This document shows, in pieces, positions 52,151 through 61,287 of a stretch of 64,000 nt of DNA (positions are counted from its first letter, which is position 1; each line of letters begins with the position of its first letter). Source of the stretch: Deferribacterales bacterium Deferri_01 (GTDB lineage: Bacteria > Chrysiogenota > Deferribacteres > Deferribacterales > Geovibrionaceae). The notes under the pieces were generated by a model. It was not told where the DNA came from and did no database searches. It worked only from the letters and a program-made list of their open reading frames with translations. Location of the stretch: contig LUZY01000010.1 in the NCBI GenBank assembly GCA_001603805.1, positions 62,001 through 126,000 on the forward strand, in the 5' to 3' direction. The position numbers and the translations under genes are program-made.

Positions 52151-53498
52151 TATAAGTAACCCCTTCTCCGGTATTAAGCGATATACTTCCGCCGTGGGCT
52201 TCTGTAAGCAGCCTTGCGGAATATGTGCCCAAGCCCGTTCCTCCGGTTTTTCCCTTAGTGACATATTTATCAAAAAACCTGCCGACTATTTCAGGGTGAA
52301 CATTCCCCCTGTTGCTTACAGTGATAACATCGCGGTCATCCAGCTTTTCACATTCAATTATGACTGATTCCCCTTCGGGAGAAGCCTCAATGGCATTTCT
52401 CACCAGATTAGACAAGCAGGAATATATAAGGAGATCATCGGCATATATCATGAACCCGCCGAAGAAGCCTGCGGGGAAAACTTTTTTTAAATTAACCCTG
52501 TGGGATGCGGCAAGCCCTTCAAGATGTGTGCAGACCCTTCCTAAAAGCTCGTTAAGGAGAACTTCACGCTTTAGTATGGTGTAGTCATTCTTCTCCAGGC
52601 TGTAAAGCACCTGTGAAAGATTGATCATTGCATTAAGCTGAAAGCATGACTCAATTATTTTTGAAGCGAAAAAGCGTGTGTCTTCAGACTCACCGGAGGA
52701 TTCCAGAGCCTGACCGAGAAGATAGATAGAGTTCAGCGGTGTTTTTAAATCGTGGCGCATAATGCGTTCGACATCATCTTTAAGCAGTTCGGCTTTTTTC
52801 CGCTCATCAATATCATGGGCAATAATAAGCCTTGCTGTTTGCCCGTTTTCCCAGTGGATAAGCCTTCCGGTTTTTAAATACCACCTGCCGTTTCTGCGGT
52901 TCATTACTTCATCTGTGCGTACTTCCGAAAAATTTTCTGTTCCGCAGCTGCAGAAGCTGCATTTTTCATCACTTCCGTGTATAACTTTCCAGCATTTTTC
53001 GCCCTTCCATATGCCTTTTATCCCAAGCATGCTAAGAGCATGGCTGTTCGCATATAAAACAGAATTATCTGCCGGATCAATCACATAAACCATGGAAGAC
53101 AGGCTGTTGAGCATATCAGGCATATTTACGCTGCCATTTGTACAGTCAGCGGCACCGTCCGCCTGCCGTACGGCACAAACCAGCCTTTCTTCAGATCCGT
53201 ATTCCGGTACGGAAAAAGGATAAAGCTCCAGCATTACTCTGACGGAATCACCCGCCGGAGTTTTATGCACTGTACCGTGAGTTATCTTCTGTTTAAAGCC
53301 GCCGGAAAAAAGACTGGAGAAAGAACTCATCCTGCACGTTTTTGAGCAGAGAGAGCAAATCGTCATTTTTCCTGTATCTGCCTCACACAGTGAATACATA
53401 TCGGACGCCTGCTTATTAAATCCGAGAATATTTCCTTCACCATCAAGCAGAAAAAGCGGCTTATCGGATATCTCCGCAATCAATTTAAAGCTTTCCAT
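52125..53498 (-). CDS. Cytoplasmic sensor histidine kinase with Cys-rich PAS domains
   Basis: The 457-residue kinase has no membrane segment. Two PAS domains occupy residues 1-210. The first contains CSLCSKTC near residue 50. The second contains CWKVIHGSDEKCSFCSCG, the Cys pattern seen in a group of PAS domains thought to bind metal or an iron-sulfur cluster or to sense redox state. The phospho-acceptor His is in ERIMRHDLKTPLNSIYLLG; the ATP-binding domain has NLVRNAIEASPEG, VSNRGN and GKTGGTGLGTYSARLL. No receiver gene is adjacent on the same strand; the stand-alone receiver at 51178 is a possible but unproven partner. Redox sensing is inferred. Confidence 0.85.
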   Translation of the reverse strand: MESFKLIAEISDKPLFLLDGEGNILGFNKQASDMYSLCEADTGKMTICSLCSKTCRMSSFSSLFSGGFKQKITHGTVHKTPAGDSVRVMLELYPFSVPEYGSEERLVCAVRQADGAADCTNGSVNMPDMLNSLSSMVYVIDPADNSVLYANSHALSMLGIKGIWKGEKCWKVIHGSDEKCSFCSCGTENFSEVRTDEVMNRRNGRWYLKTGRLIHWENGQTARLIIAHDIDERKKAELLKDDVERIMRHDLKTPLNSIYLLGQALESSGESEDTRFFASKIIESCFQLNAMINLSQVLYSLEKNDYTILKREVLLNELLGRVCTHLEGLAASHRVNLKKVFPAGFFGGFMIYADDLLIYSCLSNLVRNAIEASPEGESVIIECEKLDDRDVITVSNRGNVHPEIVGRFFDKYVTKGKTGGTGLGTYSARLLTEAHGGSISLNTGEGVTYITVSLPAD

Positions 53499-53634
53499 AG
53501 CCCGCCTTTGAGAATAATCATATTAAGTTTATCACAAAAAAACAATACGGGAAGGTCACATAGAGTTAAAATCATTATATATAGTGATCAGAAGAAAAAA
53601 TGCTGATGCTGCCCGCACCAGCCACGGAGGACTT

Positions 53635-54567
53635 TTATCTGCCTGAGGGCGATTTAAGATGGCTAAACCCGGTGCCGCCCCATGCCTGCTGTGCGGTGCC
53701 TATCACCAGAAATGCTTTGGGGTCTATTGCTGAAACAAGGTATTTCAGGTCAGAAACCTGCGAACGCCTTACAGTGCAGTAAAGCATGGTACGTTCCGTA
53801 TCTGAATAGGCGCCTGTCATCTGCCACATGCTAACCCCTCGCTGAAGCTCTGCCATGAGAGTGCGGCTCATAACCTTCGGATGATCTGTAATTATCCACG
53901 CTATGCGAACCTGACTTACGCCTTCAAGGACAAAATCCGAAGCCATCCCGCCCAGAAGCAGGGTAAGCAGCGCAAGCATTGCCTTTTCCCAGCTGAAAGC
54001 GAATCCGGCGAGAACAATAACAATCATGTCCGTATAAAGATATGACTGGCTCAGGGGGAATCCCATACGTTTCTGAAGGATGCGTGCAGGTATGCTTGTT
54101 CCGCCCATGCTGCCGCCGGCACGGTATATAATACCCGCACCAAGCCCCACGGAAACACCTGCATAAATACAGTTGAGCAGCAGATCCTCCGATACAGGGT
54201 AAACTTTCATATACAGAGGGAGAAGGCGTACAAATATATCAGATGCAATGGAGAAAGTTATAACTGAATTAATAGTGGAGAGGATAAACTTAAATCCTCC
54301 CAGCTGGAAATATCCGACAATTATCAGAGGTATATTAAGAATAAAATACAGCATACCCACAGTAAGCCCTGTGTACTCATTAAATATTATGGCAAGACCG
54401 CTTACGCCCCCTGCCGCTATCTGAAAAGGAACCTGAAATACTACATAACCGAACGCTGCCAGAATGCTGCCGATAATAATCAGTAACTGGTTGTAGGCAA
54501 ACCTGAGAATAAAGTCTTTTTTGGGAACAACATAGCGATGCAGCCCCTTAGGTTGTCTCTGCTGCAT
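53635..54567 (-). CDS. YitT family membrane protein (DUF161/DUF2179)
   Basis: The 310-residue inner-membrane protein has five or six helices (DUF161: FQVPFQIAAGGVSGLAIIFNEYTGLTVGM, GLGAGIIYRAGGSMGGTSIPARIL). A cytoplasmic C-terminal DUF2179 domain follows (WIITDHPKVMSRTLMAELQRGVSMWQMTGAYSDTERTMLYCTV). This two-part layout is the YitT/YqfU family, common in bacteria and of unknown function. It stands alone with 136 bp to the next gene downstream. The tail is slightly longer than usual. Confidence 0.88.
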   Translation of the reverse strand: MQQRQPKGLHRYVVPKKDFILRFAYNQLLIIIGSILAAFGYVVFQVPFQIAAGGVSGLAIIFNEYTGLTVGMLYFILNIPLIIVGYFQLGGFKFILSTINSVITFSIASDIFVRLLPLYMKVYPVSEDLLLNCIYAGVSVGLGAGIIYRAGGSMGGTSIPARILQKRMGFPLSQSYLYTDMIVIVLAGFAFSWEKAMLALLTLLLGGMASDFVLEGVSQVRIAWIITDHPKVMSRTLMAELQRGVSMWQMTGAYSDTERTMLYCTVRRSQVSDLKYLVSAIDPKAFLVIGTAQQAWGGTGFSHLKSPSGR

Positions 54568-54772
54568 TTATCTCCTGTGGCATAAATTATTTAATATATG
54601 AAATAATCCCACTAATAACCTTTAAGCGAAATAATTGCAAGCCAAAGCAACAAAACCTTCCCGTGTCTGTTTCTTTTTCTTATTTTTTGGATAATTCTGC
54701 GAACCATTTTTTTCATATAAACGTATTTTTTTCGATTTCTATGGACATGCCCCGGGCGTTTCTGTATCATTT

Positions 54773-55873
54773 ATGAAAAATAATATCAGGAGTTGCTTAA
54801 GCACCTGTATGCTAACCCTTTTAGTTTACGTTTTCATAGCCTTAGGGCTATCCTTCATCTGCTCTGTAATGGAAGCGGTTCTGCTCAGTATGACACCGGT
54901 TTATGCGATTCAGCTTGAACAGAAAAATCCAAAAGCGGGCAAAATCTACACCGAACTCAAAAAAGATATCGAAGCACCTCTGGCGGCCATATTAAGCCTT
55001 AATACCATAGCCCACACCATAGGTGCCGCAGGCGCAGGCGCACAGGCAACCAAACTTTTTGGAGATGCCTATCTCGGCGTAATTTCCGTTATACTTACTC
55101 TTCTGATCCTTATTCTTTCGGAAATACTGCCCAAAACACTCGGTGCGGTATTCTGGAAAAAAATTGCCGTCCCCATGCTTCCTGTCCTCAGATTCACCAT
55201 GTTCAGCATGAAACCGCTGGTTTTCATGTCAAATATGATGACAAGAATACTCCCCAAGAGCAAGGAATCTAATGTAATAAACCATGATGAATTCCTGATT
55301 CTTACACAGCAGGGGATAAAGGGAGGAGTCTTCAACGAGCAGGAATCCCTTATTCTCACAAATCTTTTTATGCTGAGAAAGCTTACCGTAAAACATATAA
55401 TGACCCCGCGTACTGTCATGTTCGCCCTCAGAGAGGACACAACAGTGGAGGAAGTGCTGGTGAGGCACCCGGAAATAATCTTCTCACGCATACCTTTATA
55501 TAAAACCGATCTGGATGATATCACCGGCTTTGTTTTAAGGAGCGACATCCTTCTCTACGCAGTCAGAGGGATGAAAACCACCCCGCTTTCTGATTTCAGA
55601 CGCCCCATAACCGCCGTGCCGGAATCTCTTTCTATCAGCAGGCACTTTACAGGGCTCATAAAGGACAGAGCGCACATCTCCCTTGTTATTGATGAATACG
55701 GCGGAGCAGCAGGAATCGTAACCCTTGAAGATGTCATTGAAACTCTCATAGGCATTGAAATTGTAGATGAGCATGACAAGGTAAAAGATCTCCAGAACCT
55801 AGCCAGACAGCAGTGGAGCAACAGAATACGCAAGATGGGTCTGAACCCTGCCGACTACGACTTTGACAGATAA
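54773..55873 (+). CDS. CNNM/CBS-domain membrane protein (hemolysin-like, no CorC domain)
   Basis: The 366-residue protein has an N-terminal DUF21 (CNNM) membrane domain (about residues 10-175: LGLSFICSVMEAVLLSMTPVYAI, AILSLNTIAHTIGAAGAG, ILILSEILPKTLGAVFWKK). A tandem CBS pair follows (LTVKHIMTPRTVMFALRE, HISLVIDEYGGAAGIVTLEDVIETLIG). It lacks the C-terminal CorC_HlyC domain of longer relatives. CNNM proteins are implicated in Mg2+ or Na+ transport and bind ATP-Mg at the CBS pair. The ATG at 54773 has no clear ribosome site; an ATG at 54809 (MLTLLVYVF) follows AGGAG at a long distance and is also possible. Confidence 0.85.
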   Translation: MKNNIRSCLSTCMLTLLVYVFIALGLSFICSVMEAVLLSMTPVYAIQLEQKNPKAGKIYTELKKDIEAPLAAILSLNTIAHTIGAAGAGAQATKLFGDAYLGVISVILTLLILILSEILPKTLGAVFWKKIAVPMLPVLRFTMFSMKPLVFMSNMMTRILPKSKESNVINHDEFLILTQQGIKGGVFNEQESLILTNLFMLRKLTVKHIMTPRTVMFALREDTTVEEVLVRHPEIIFSRIPLYKTDLDDITGFVLRSDILLYAVRGMKTTPLSDFRRPITAVPESLSISRHFTGLIKDRAHISLVIDEYGGAAGIVTLEDVIETLIGIEIVDEHDKVKDLQNLARQQWSNRIRKMGLNPADYDFDR

Positions 55874-55943
55874 TAATCCATTTATTATGTAAAATTTTGT
55901 AACTTTCTATACATTTCCATTGCCTTAACTCCCGCCGGCACTA

Positions 55944-55983
55944 TAATGACTTTATAGTCATCTTAATGACCATAAAGTCATTA
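55944..55983. promoter_or_regulatory. 40-bp palindromic operator of the TetR gene
   Basis: TAATGACTTTAT at 55944-55955 pairs with ATAAAGTCATTA at 55972-55983, and the inner GTCAT/ATGAC pair continues the symmetry with few mismatches. The element ends 13 bases before the TetR ATG, so the regulator should bind here and repress itself. The two ATGAC/GTCAT blocks suggest binding of two dimers. Confidence 0.75.
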
Positions 55984-55996
55984 CGTGGAGTTTGCC

Positions 55997-56599
55997 ATGC
56001 ACAGAATAGACAGACGGCAGATTGTTAACAAACTGATTAAAGACACTGTTTACGACAGTGTTATGGAGATATTACACGAATCGGGCAACGAAAAGCTGAC
56101 CATGGACGAAGTTGCCTCAAAGGCAGGAGTCTCCAAGGGGACTCTCTATAACTATTTCAAGAATAAAGAAGATCTCATGGCTTTTGTTGAACAGCAAACT
56201 ATAGATCCGATCATAGAAGGACTTGGAGAAATACGGGAACGAAATATCAGCGCATCGGAAAAGCTGAAAGAGACTGCAAAATTCATCTTTGAAATATTCA
56301 AAACCCGCAAGGATTATGCAAAATACCATAAAGAAATTATCTCCTATAAAGACAGTGTTGAAGTATCCCGCCGTATAGGTGACGAACATTTCAGCTCTAT
56401 CTGGGCTCAGGGAACGCTTGAAGGTGATTTTAAAAATATTGATCCGCTGGTGTTCAGGGCGGTAACCGGCGGAGCTTTTGCATTCTTAATGGATACATGG
56501 ATATTTGACGATGAGGATAAACCAGATTTCGATAAAGTTCTTGCAGGGCTTGAACGGTTTTATAACGAAGGACTTATTGACAAAAACAAAGAAAAGTAA
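55997..56599 (+). CDS. TetR/AcrR family transcriptional regulator
   Basis: The 200-residue regulator has an N-terminal TetR domain (VMEILHESGNEKLTMDEVASKAGVSKGTLYNYFKNKEDLMAFV) with recognition helix GVSKGTLYNYF, and a helical ligand-binding domain. I take the ATG at 55997 (MHRIDRRQIVNK) with GGAG six bases upstream, rather than the GTG at 55985. A near-perfect 40-bp palindrome just upstream indicates autorepression. A terminator follows, so the secreted protein gene downstream is in a separate transcript. No transporter or enzyme target lies next to it; the ligand is unknown. Confidence 0.88.
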   Translation: MHRIDRRQIVNKLIKDTVYDSVMEILHESGNEKLTMDEVASKAGVSKGTLYNYFKNKEDLMAFVEQQTIDPIIEGLGEIRERNISASEKLKETAKFIFEIFKTRKDYAKYHKEIISYKDSVEVSRRIGDEHFSSIWAQGTLEGDFKNIDPLVFRAVTGGAFAFLMDTWIFDDEDKPDFDKVLAGLERFYNEGLIDKNKEK

Positions 56600-56668
56600 A
56601 CTTTTTTAACTATAAATGCGTCTTAGTATGTATAGCAAAGACGGGCTCAAAAAGCTCTCTTTAATAAA

Positions 56669-56720
56669 AAAGCCCGCAGGGGGTTTATGACCAGTTTTCC
56701 TTCTGCGGGCTTTATTTTTT
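56669..56720 (+). terminator. Terminator after the TetR gene
   Basis: AAAGCCCGCAG pairs with CTGCGGGCTTT around a 23-base loop, followed by ATTTTTT. Confidence 0.75.
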
Positions 56721-56851
56721 CTCCGGCATATAAAATAATTTTGACATGAATGATCATTTTATCTGCTTAAGTGGTAAATTATAATTATCGGAACGAGTGT
56801 TCAATAACTTGTGTTTTTATCATCGTCCCAAAAAATTATGCGGAGAAAAAA

Positions 56852-57676
56852 ATGAAGAAACTGATTCTTATTGCGACATCTTTTATACTCTTGATTTCTG
56901 CCGGTTCATTCGCAGCCGACTCACCTTTCAAGCCCAAAGCTCCTTTTAAAGCAGCAGTTATAAGTTACGAAATCACCGGAACTGAAAGCGGTACGGAAAC
57001 ACTTTATATCAAAGACAGCGGTGAGTATGAAACCAAACACCGCAAGACGACCATGAAAATGTTCGGAATATCCAGAAAAACAGAAACAATGGACATAACA
57101 ACACCTGAATGGGTTTACAGCATCGATTTAACAGAAAAAGAAGGTACAAAAAGCGTAAACCCCATTGTTTATATGAATGAGGAGTACAGCAAGCTTTCTA
57201 AAAATGAACAGAAAAAAGTCAGGGAAAATGCTGAAAAAATGGGTATTGCGTACATGAAAAACTTTAACGGAGAGTTGGTCAAAAACGCTGAAACAATACA
57301 GGGCTACAAATGCGATCTTGTAACAATGATGGGAGTGCAGGTTTATTCCATAAGCGGAACAGGCATTGCTCTCAAAACCGTGTCAGATGTGATGGGCGTT
57401 AAAAGCCAGCAAGCAGCAGTATCCATAGACAAAAAAACTCCGCCCTCTTCGGTGTTTGAAGTTCCGGCGGGTATTAAAATAACTCACGACCCCAGAGGTG
57501 ACGACATGTCCCGTGATTTTGCAAGGACAACTGTCCGCAGCCTTGTGGAGGGGAAAGATCCTGTTCAGGCAAATACGCAGGATGCAATACGCAAATCCGC
57601 TGCAGAAAACGGCGAGGAAATGCCCTCGGAAGAAGAGATGAAAAATATACTGAATATGTTCGGCGGACAAAAATAG
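56852..57676 (+). CDS. Secreted protein of unknown function
   Basis: The 274-residue precursor starts MKKLILIATSFILLISAGSFA, a cleavable signal peptide without a lipobox. The mature part begins ADSPFKPKAPFKAAVISYEITG and has alternating beta strands with a charged central segment (SKLSKNEQKKVRENAEKMG). The C-terminal tail is acidic (ENGEEMPSEEEMKNILNMFGG). I recognise no family. The ATG at 56852 follows GGAG by seven bases; the upstream frame start at 56771 has none. It ends at a hairpin (AAGGCAGGG/CCCTGCCTT at 57684-57708). Confidence 0.7.
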   Translation: MKKLILIATSFILLISAGSFAADSPFKPKAPFKAAVISYEITGTESGTETLYIKDSGEYETKHRKTTMKMFGISRKTETMDITTPEWVYSIDLTEKEGTKSVNPIVYMNEEYSKLSKNEQKKVRENAEKMGIAYMKNFNGELVKNAETIQGYKCDLVTMMGVQVYSISGTGIALKTVSDVMGVKSQQAAVSIDKKTPPSSVFEVPAGIKITHDPRGDDMSRDFARTTVRSLVEGKDPVQANTQDAIRKSAAENGEEMPSEEEMKNILNMFGGQK

Positions 57677-57708
57677 TTTCAACAAGGCAGGGCAACCGAC
57701 CCTGCCTT

Positions 57709-58012
57709 CACCCCTTAACTTTCTTTTATGGCTCTGATTCACTCTTTTACATATATTATCAGTAACTAAGCCTGAACATTGCTGTCTGCGGACTTTCGCA
57801 CCGGAACAAACTCAAAAAAATAAAAAATATTCAAAAAATTAAACCCGATATGAAGCATTTTTACAGAAAAATGGCATAAAATGTTCAAAGAATATTAATG
57901 GATCACATGACTGTAAGCATAAATACTCAACTTTCGCAAAATATGACTTTTTCCTGAAACTTTTCAAGCCCATGCGAAATAAGAGTTTTCGGAGGCTTAA
58001 CACATAATTTTA
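57709..58012. other. Noncoding region upstream of the polyamine operon
   Basis: This 304-bp stretch is AT-rich with runs of A. No gene or known riboswitch is recognisable. GCGAAA and TTTCGC repeats occur several times (near 57794, 57934, 57974), without a clear fold. Confidence 0.35.
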
Positions 58013-58041
58013 TTGACACCTTCGCTCTTTTTTCGTAAATA
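58013..58041 (+). promoter_or_regulatory. Promoter of the polyamine operon
   Basis: TTGACA at 58013-58018 and TAAATA at 58036-58041 with a 17-bp spacer; AAGGAGG lies further on, 11 bases before the speA start. Confidence 0.6.
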
Positions 58042-58078
58042 AACCTGTTTTTACCATTTTAAGGAGGCATCGGATTAA

Positions 58079-60004
58079 ATGTGGCGAAATCCTGAGCTGA
58101 TAAAAAACTGGACAGTTGCAAATGCCGAAGAATTGTACGGCATAAACAAATGGGGAGCTGACTACTTCTCTATAAACAAAAAAGGTCATGTGGTGGTAAC
58201 TCCGTTCGGAAAAGAGAACGGACCGCAGATCAGTCTCCATGAAATAGCAAAAGAAGTCGAGGACAGAGGGCTGGCTATGCCTGTCATACTGCGTATCGAG
58301 AATATACTCGGCTCACAGATTAAGCTTCTCCACAACACCTTCAGGGAAGTGATAAAAGCCACAGGCTATAAAAACGAATATAAAGGTGTTTTCCCCATAA
58401 AAGTGAACCAGCAGGAGCAGGTTGTTGAAGCCATTGCCGAATTCGGAAAAGACTTCAACCACGGTCTTGAGGCGGGCAGCAAGCCTGAACTCATAGCCGC
58501 CATTTCCATGCTCCAGAACAGGGACGCCTGTCTGATATGCAACGGCTATAAGGATGAAGAGTTCATAGACCTCGGTCTGTACGCTGTGAAAATGGGTTTT
58601 AAATGCTTTTTCGTTATTGAAGTTCCCGGTGAGCTGGAGCTTATCCTTGAGAGAGCTAAAAAGCTTAAGGTACGCCCATACCTCGGCGTCCGCATTAAGC
58701 TTTCCACCCATGCGGAAGGGCAGTGGAGCGAATCAAGCGGCGATGCAAGCGTCTTCGGGCTGAACATCAGCCAGGTTATTGACGTTATAGACAGGCTTAA
58801 ACAGTCCGACATGCTGGACTGCCTTCAGCTTCTGCATTATCACATCGGCTCTCAGATCCCCAACATCCGTGATATACGTGCGGGCGCTTTTGAAGCATGC
58901 CGCATTTATCAGGAGCTGGTAAACGAAGGCGCAAAGATGGGCTATATCGACTTCGGCGGCGGTCTTGCAGTGGATTATGACGGCTCAAACACAAACTATC
59001 ACTCAAGCCGTAACTACTCTGTGGAGGAATACTGCTATGACATAGTGGAGTCCATAATCGCCGTACTTGACAAGCATGATATCCCCCACCCTGTTATAAT
59101 AACAGAGTCAGGCAGGGTAACGGTTGCCTACTACTCCGTTTTGCTGTTTAACGTGCTGGATGTTTCTTCCTTCCACCCCAGTCCCTTGCCGGAGAACATA
59201 AAAAACTACCAGAGCGAACTGATACAGAACCTTTTAAGCACTTACGACATGATCTCGCCCAAAGCGATACAGGAGTGCTGTAACGATGCCCTCTACTACC
59301 GGAATCAGGCACGGCAGCTTTTTAAACACGGGCAGATTAACCTGCGGGACCGTGCCCTTGCGGAGAACCTTGTCCGGCATATTCTTATAAAAATATCCAC
59401 GGTCGGCTCCGAGCTTAAACATGTTCCGAAAGACGTGCAGGACATTGACCGCCTTCTTTATGATGTGTACTACGGCAACTTCAGCCTTTTTCAGTCGCTT
59501 CCGGATGTATGGGCAATAAATCAGGTTTTCCCTGTTATGCCCATCCACAGGCTTAATGAGGCTCCGACACACCCGGCGATTATCTCTGACATCACCTGCG
59601 ATTGTGACGGCAAAATAGATAACTTCCCCGACTATGCCCATGATAAGAACGCCCTTATGCTTCATGAACTCAAGGACGGTGAGGAATATTACCTCGGTGT
59701 TTTCCTTGTTGGCGCATATCAGGAGACACTGGGCGATCTCCACAACCTCTTCGGGGACACAAACGTTGCCACTATCCATGTAAATGATGACGGCGGCTAT
59801 CAGGTTATAAAAGAGCTTGAAGGGGACTCTGTGGCAGATGTTCTCTCATACGTGGAATATGACGTTAAAGGTATTAAGAAAAGCCTGAAACAGCTTGCGG
59901 AAGACTCCATAAACAAAGGCTTCATCACCCCCAAGGAACGTAAGCAGATCCTCGAAAGCTTTGAAGAAGGCTTAAGGGGCTACACATACTTTGAAAGGGA
60001 ATAA
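58079..60004 (+). CDS. speA: Biosynthetic arginine decarboxylase
   Basis: A 641-residue, PLP-dependent fold-type III arginine decarboxylase. The cofactor Lys is K108 in GVFPIKVNQQEQVVEA. Further conserved segments are HGLEAGSKPELIAA, LHYHIGSQIPNIRD and YIDFGGGLAVDYDGS for the barrel, and ITESGRVTVAYYSVL. It ends with the extra C-terminal helical domain typical of SpeA. It converts arginine to agmatine, the first step towards putrescine. The next two genes make longer polyamines, and all three run in the same direction with short gaps. No agmatinase or agmatine deiminase lies in this window, so that step must be elsewhere. Confidence 0.95.
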   Translation: MWRNPELIKNWTVANAEELYGINKWGADYFSINKKGHVVVTPFGKENGPQISLHEIAKEVEDRGLAMPVILRIENILGSQIKLLHNTFREVIKATGYKNEYKGVFPIKVNQQEQVVEAIAEFGKDFNHGLEAGSKPELIAAISMLQNRDACLICNGYKDEEFIDLGLYAVKMGFKCFFVIEVPGELELILERAKKLKVRPYLGVRIKLSTHAEGQWSESSGDASVFGLNISQVIDVIDRLKQSDMLDCLQLLHYHIGSQIPNIRDIRAGAFEACRIYQELVNEGAKMGYIDFGGGLAVDYDGSNTNYHSSRNYSVEEYCYDIVESIIAVLDKHDIPHPVIITESGRVTVAYYSVLLFNVLDVSSFHPSPLPENIKNYQSELIQNLLSTYDMISPKAIQECCNDALYYRNQARQLFKHGQINLRDRALAENLVRHILIKISTVGSELKHVPKDVQDIDRLLYDVYYGNFSLFQSLPDVWAINQVFPVMPIHRLNEAPTHPAIISDITCDCDGKIDNFPDYAHDKNALMLHELKDGEEYYLGVFLVGAYQETLGDLHNLFGDTNVATIHVNDDGGYQVIKELEGDSVADVLSYVEYDVKGIKKSLKQLAEDSINKGFITPKERKQILESFEEGLRGYTYFERE

Positions 60005-60069
60005 GTGTCCGCATAAAATGCGGCTGTGGTCATGAAAAAAATGAATAAAAAAATACAGGGAGTTTGCAA

Positions 60070-61287
60070 ATGTCAAAAGTGCTTATAATCGGAGCAGGCG
60101 GCGTAGGGAATGTTGTTGTTAAAAAGTGTGCCCAGCATCCGGACGTATTCAGTGAAATTTTCCTTGCCAGCAGAACAAAGGAAAAATGTGACGCCATAGC
60201 TGCGGAAGTTAAGAGCATGTACGGCGTTGACGTTAAGACCTATCAGGTAGATGCAGACGTGGTGAGCGACATAGTCCGTGTTATCAAAGAATGCAGACCC
60301 GAACTTGTGCTTAATGTTGCCCTGCCCTATCAGGATCTCGCAATAATGGACGCATGCCTTGAAACAGGCGTAAACTACCTTGACACTGCCAACTATGAAC
60401 CCAAGGACGAAGCCAAGTTTGAATATTCATGGCAGTGGGCTTATCAGGATAAATTTAAAGAGAAAGGGCTTATGGCTGTTCTGGGATGCGGCTTTGACCC
60501 CGGTGTAACAAACATCTTCTGCGCCTACGCACAGAAGCACCTTTACGACAGCATACGCACTATCGACATACTGGACTGCAACGCAGGAGACCACGGGCAT
60601 CCATTTGCCACAAACTTCAACCCCGAAATCAACATCCGTGAAGTAACGCAGGTTGTGCGCCACTGGAAAGACGGAAAATGGGTTGAAACTCCCGCAATAC
60701 TTGACGACAGCTGCGTTCACTTCACATTCGACTACCCCGAAGCCGGACCCAAGGAGAGCTATCTTCTCTTCCACGAGGAGATGGAATCGCTTGTGAAGAA
60801 CATAAAAGGGCTCGAGCGTATCCGTTTCTGGATGACATTCTCCCAGAACTACATCACTCACCTCAAAGTGCTTGAAAACGTCGGTATGACACGCATTGAC
60901 GAAGTGGACTTCAACGGTTGCAAGGTGATACCCCTTCAGTTTCTGAAAGCACTTCTCCCCGATCCGGGCAGCCTCGGCACAAACTACAAAGGGCTTGCCG
61001 TTATCGGCTGCGTTTTTGACGGTGAAAAAGACGGTAAAAAAATAAAGAAATACATATACAACATATGCGACCACGCCGAAGCATACAAAGAGGTTCAGGC
61101 ACAGGCGGTGTCATATACCACAGGTGTTCCCGCTATGATCGGCGCCATGATGATGCTTAAGGGCGTATGGAAAGGTGAAGGGGTGTTCAACGTTGAGCAG
61201 CTTGACCCCGACATGTTTATGGATGAGCTTAACAAATGCGGTCTGCCATGGCAGGTTGTGGACTTTGAAGGTCAGCTCCCCGAATGA
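60070..61287 (+). CDS. Carboxynorspermidine/carboxyspermidine dehydrogenase
   Basis: The 405-residue protein belongs to the saccharopine dehydrogenase family and starts MSKVLIIGAGGVGNVVVKKC, with a GxGGVG NAD(P)-binding motif. VLGCGFDPGVTNIFCAYAQ and FNPEINIREVTQ follow the pattern of the CASDH branch. It reductively condenses aspartate semialdehyde with putrescine or diaminopropane to give carboxyspermidine or carboxynorspermidine. The next gene encodes the matching decarboxylase, overlapping by four bases, which decides this identity over lysine metabolism. The ATG at 60070 follows GGAG by seven bases; a TTG at 60064 is disfavoured. Confidence 0.9.
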   Translation: MSKVLIIGAGGVGNVVVKKCAQHPDVFSEIFLASRTKEKCDAIAAEVKSMYGVDVKTYQVDADVVSDIVRVIKECRPELVLNVALPYQDLAIMDACLETGVNYLDTANYEPKDEAKFEYSWQWAYQDKFKEKGLMAVLGCGFDPGVTNIFCAYAQKHLYDSIRTIDILDCNAGDHGHPFATNFNPEINIREVTQVVRHWKDGKWVETPAILDDSCVHFTFDYPEAGPKESYLLFHEEMESLVKNIKGLERIRFWMTFSQNYITHLKVLENVGMTRIDEVDFNGCKVIPLQFLKALLPDPGSLGTNYKGLAVIGCVFDGEKDGKKIKKYIYNICDHAEAYKEVQAQAVSYTTGVPAMIGAMMMLKGVWKGEGVFNVEQLDPDMFMDELNKCGLPWQVVDFEGQLPE

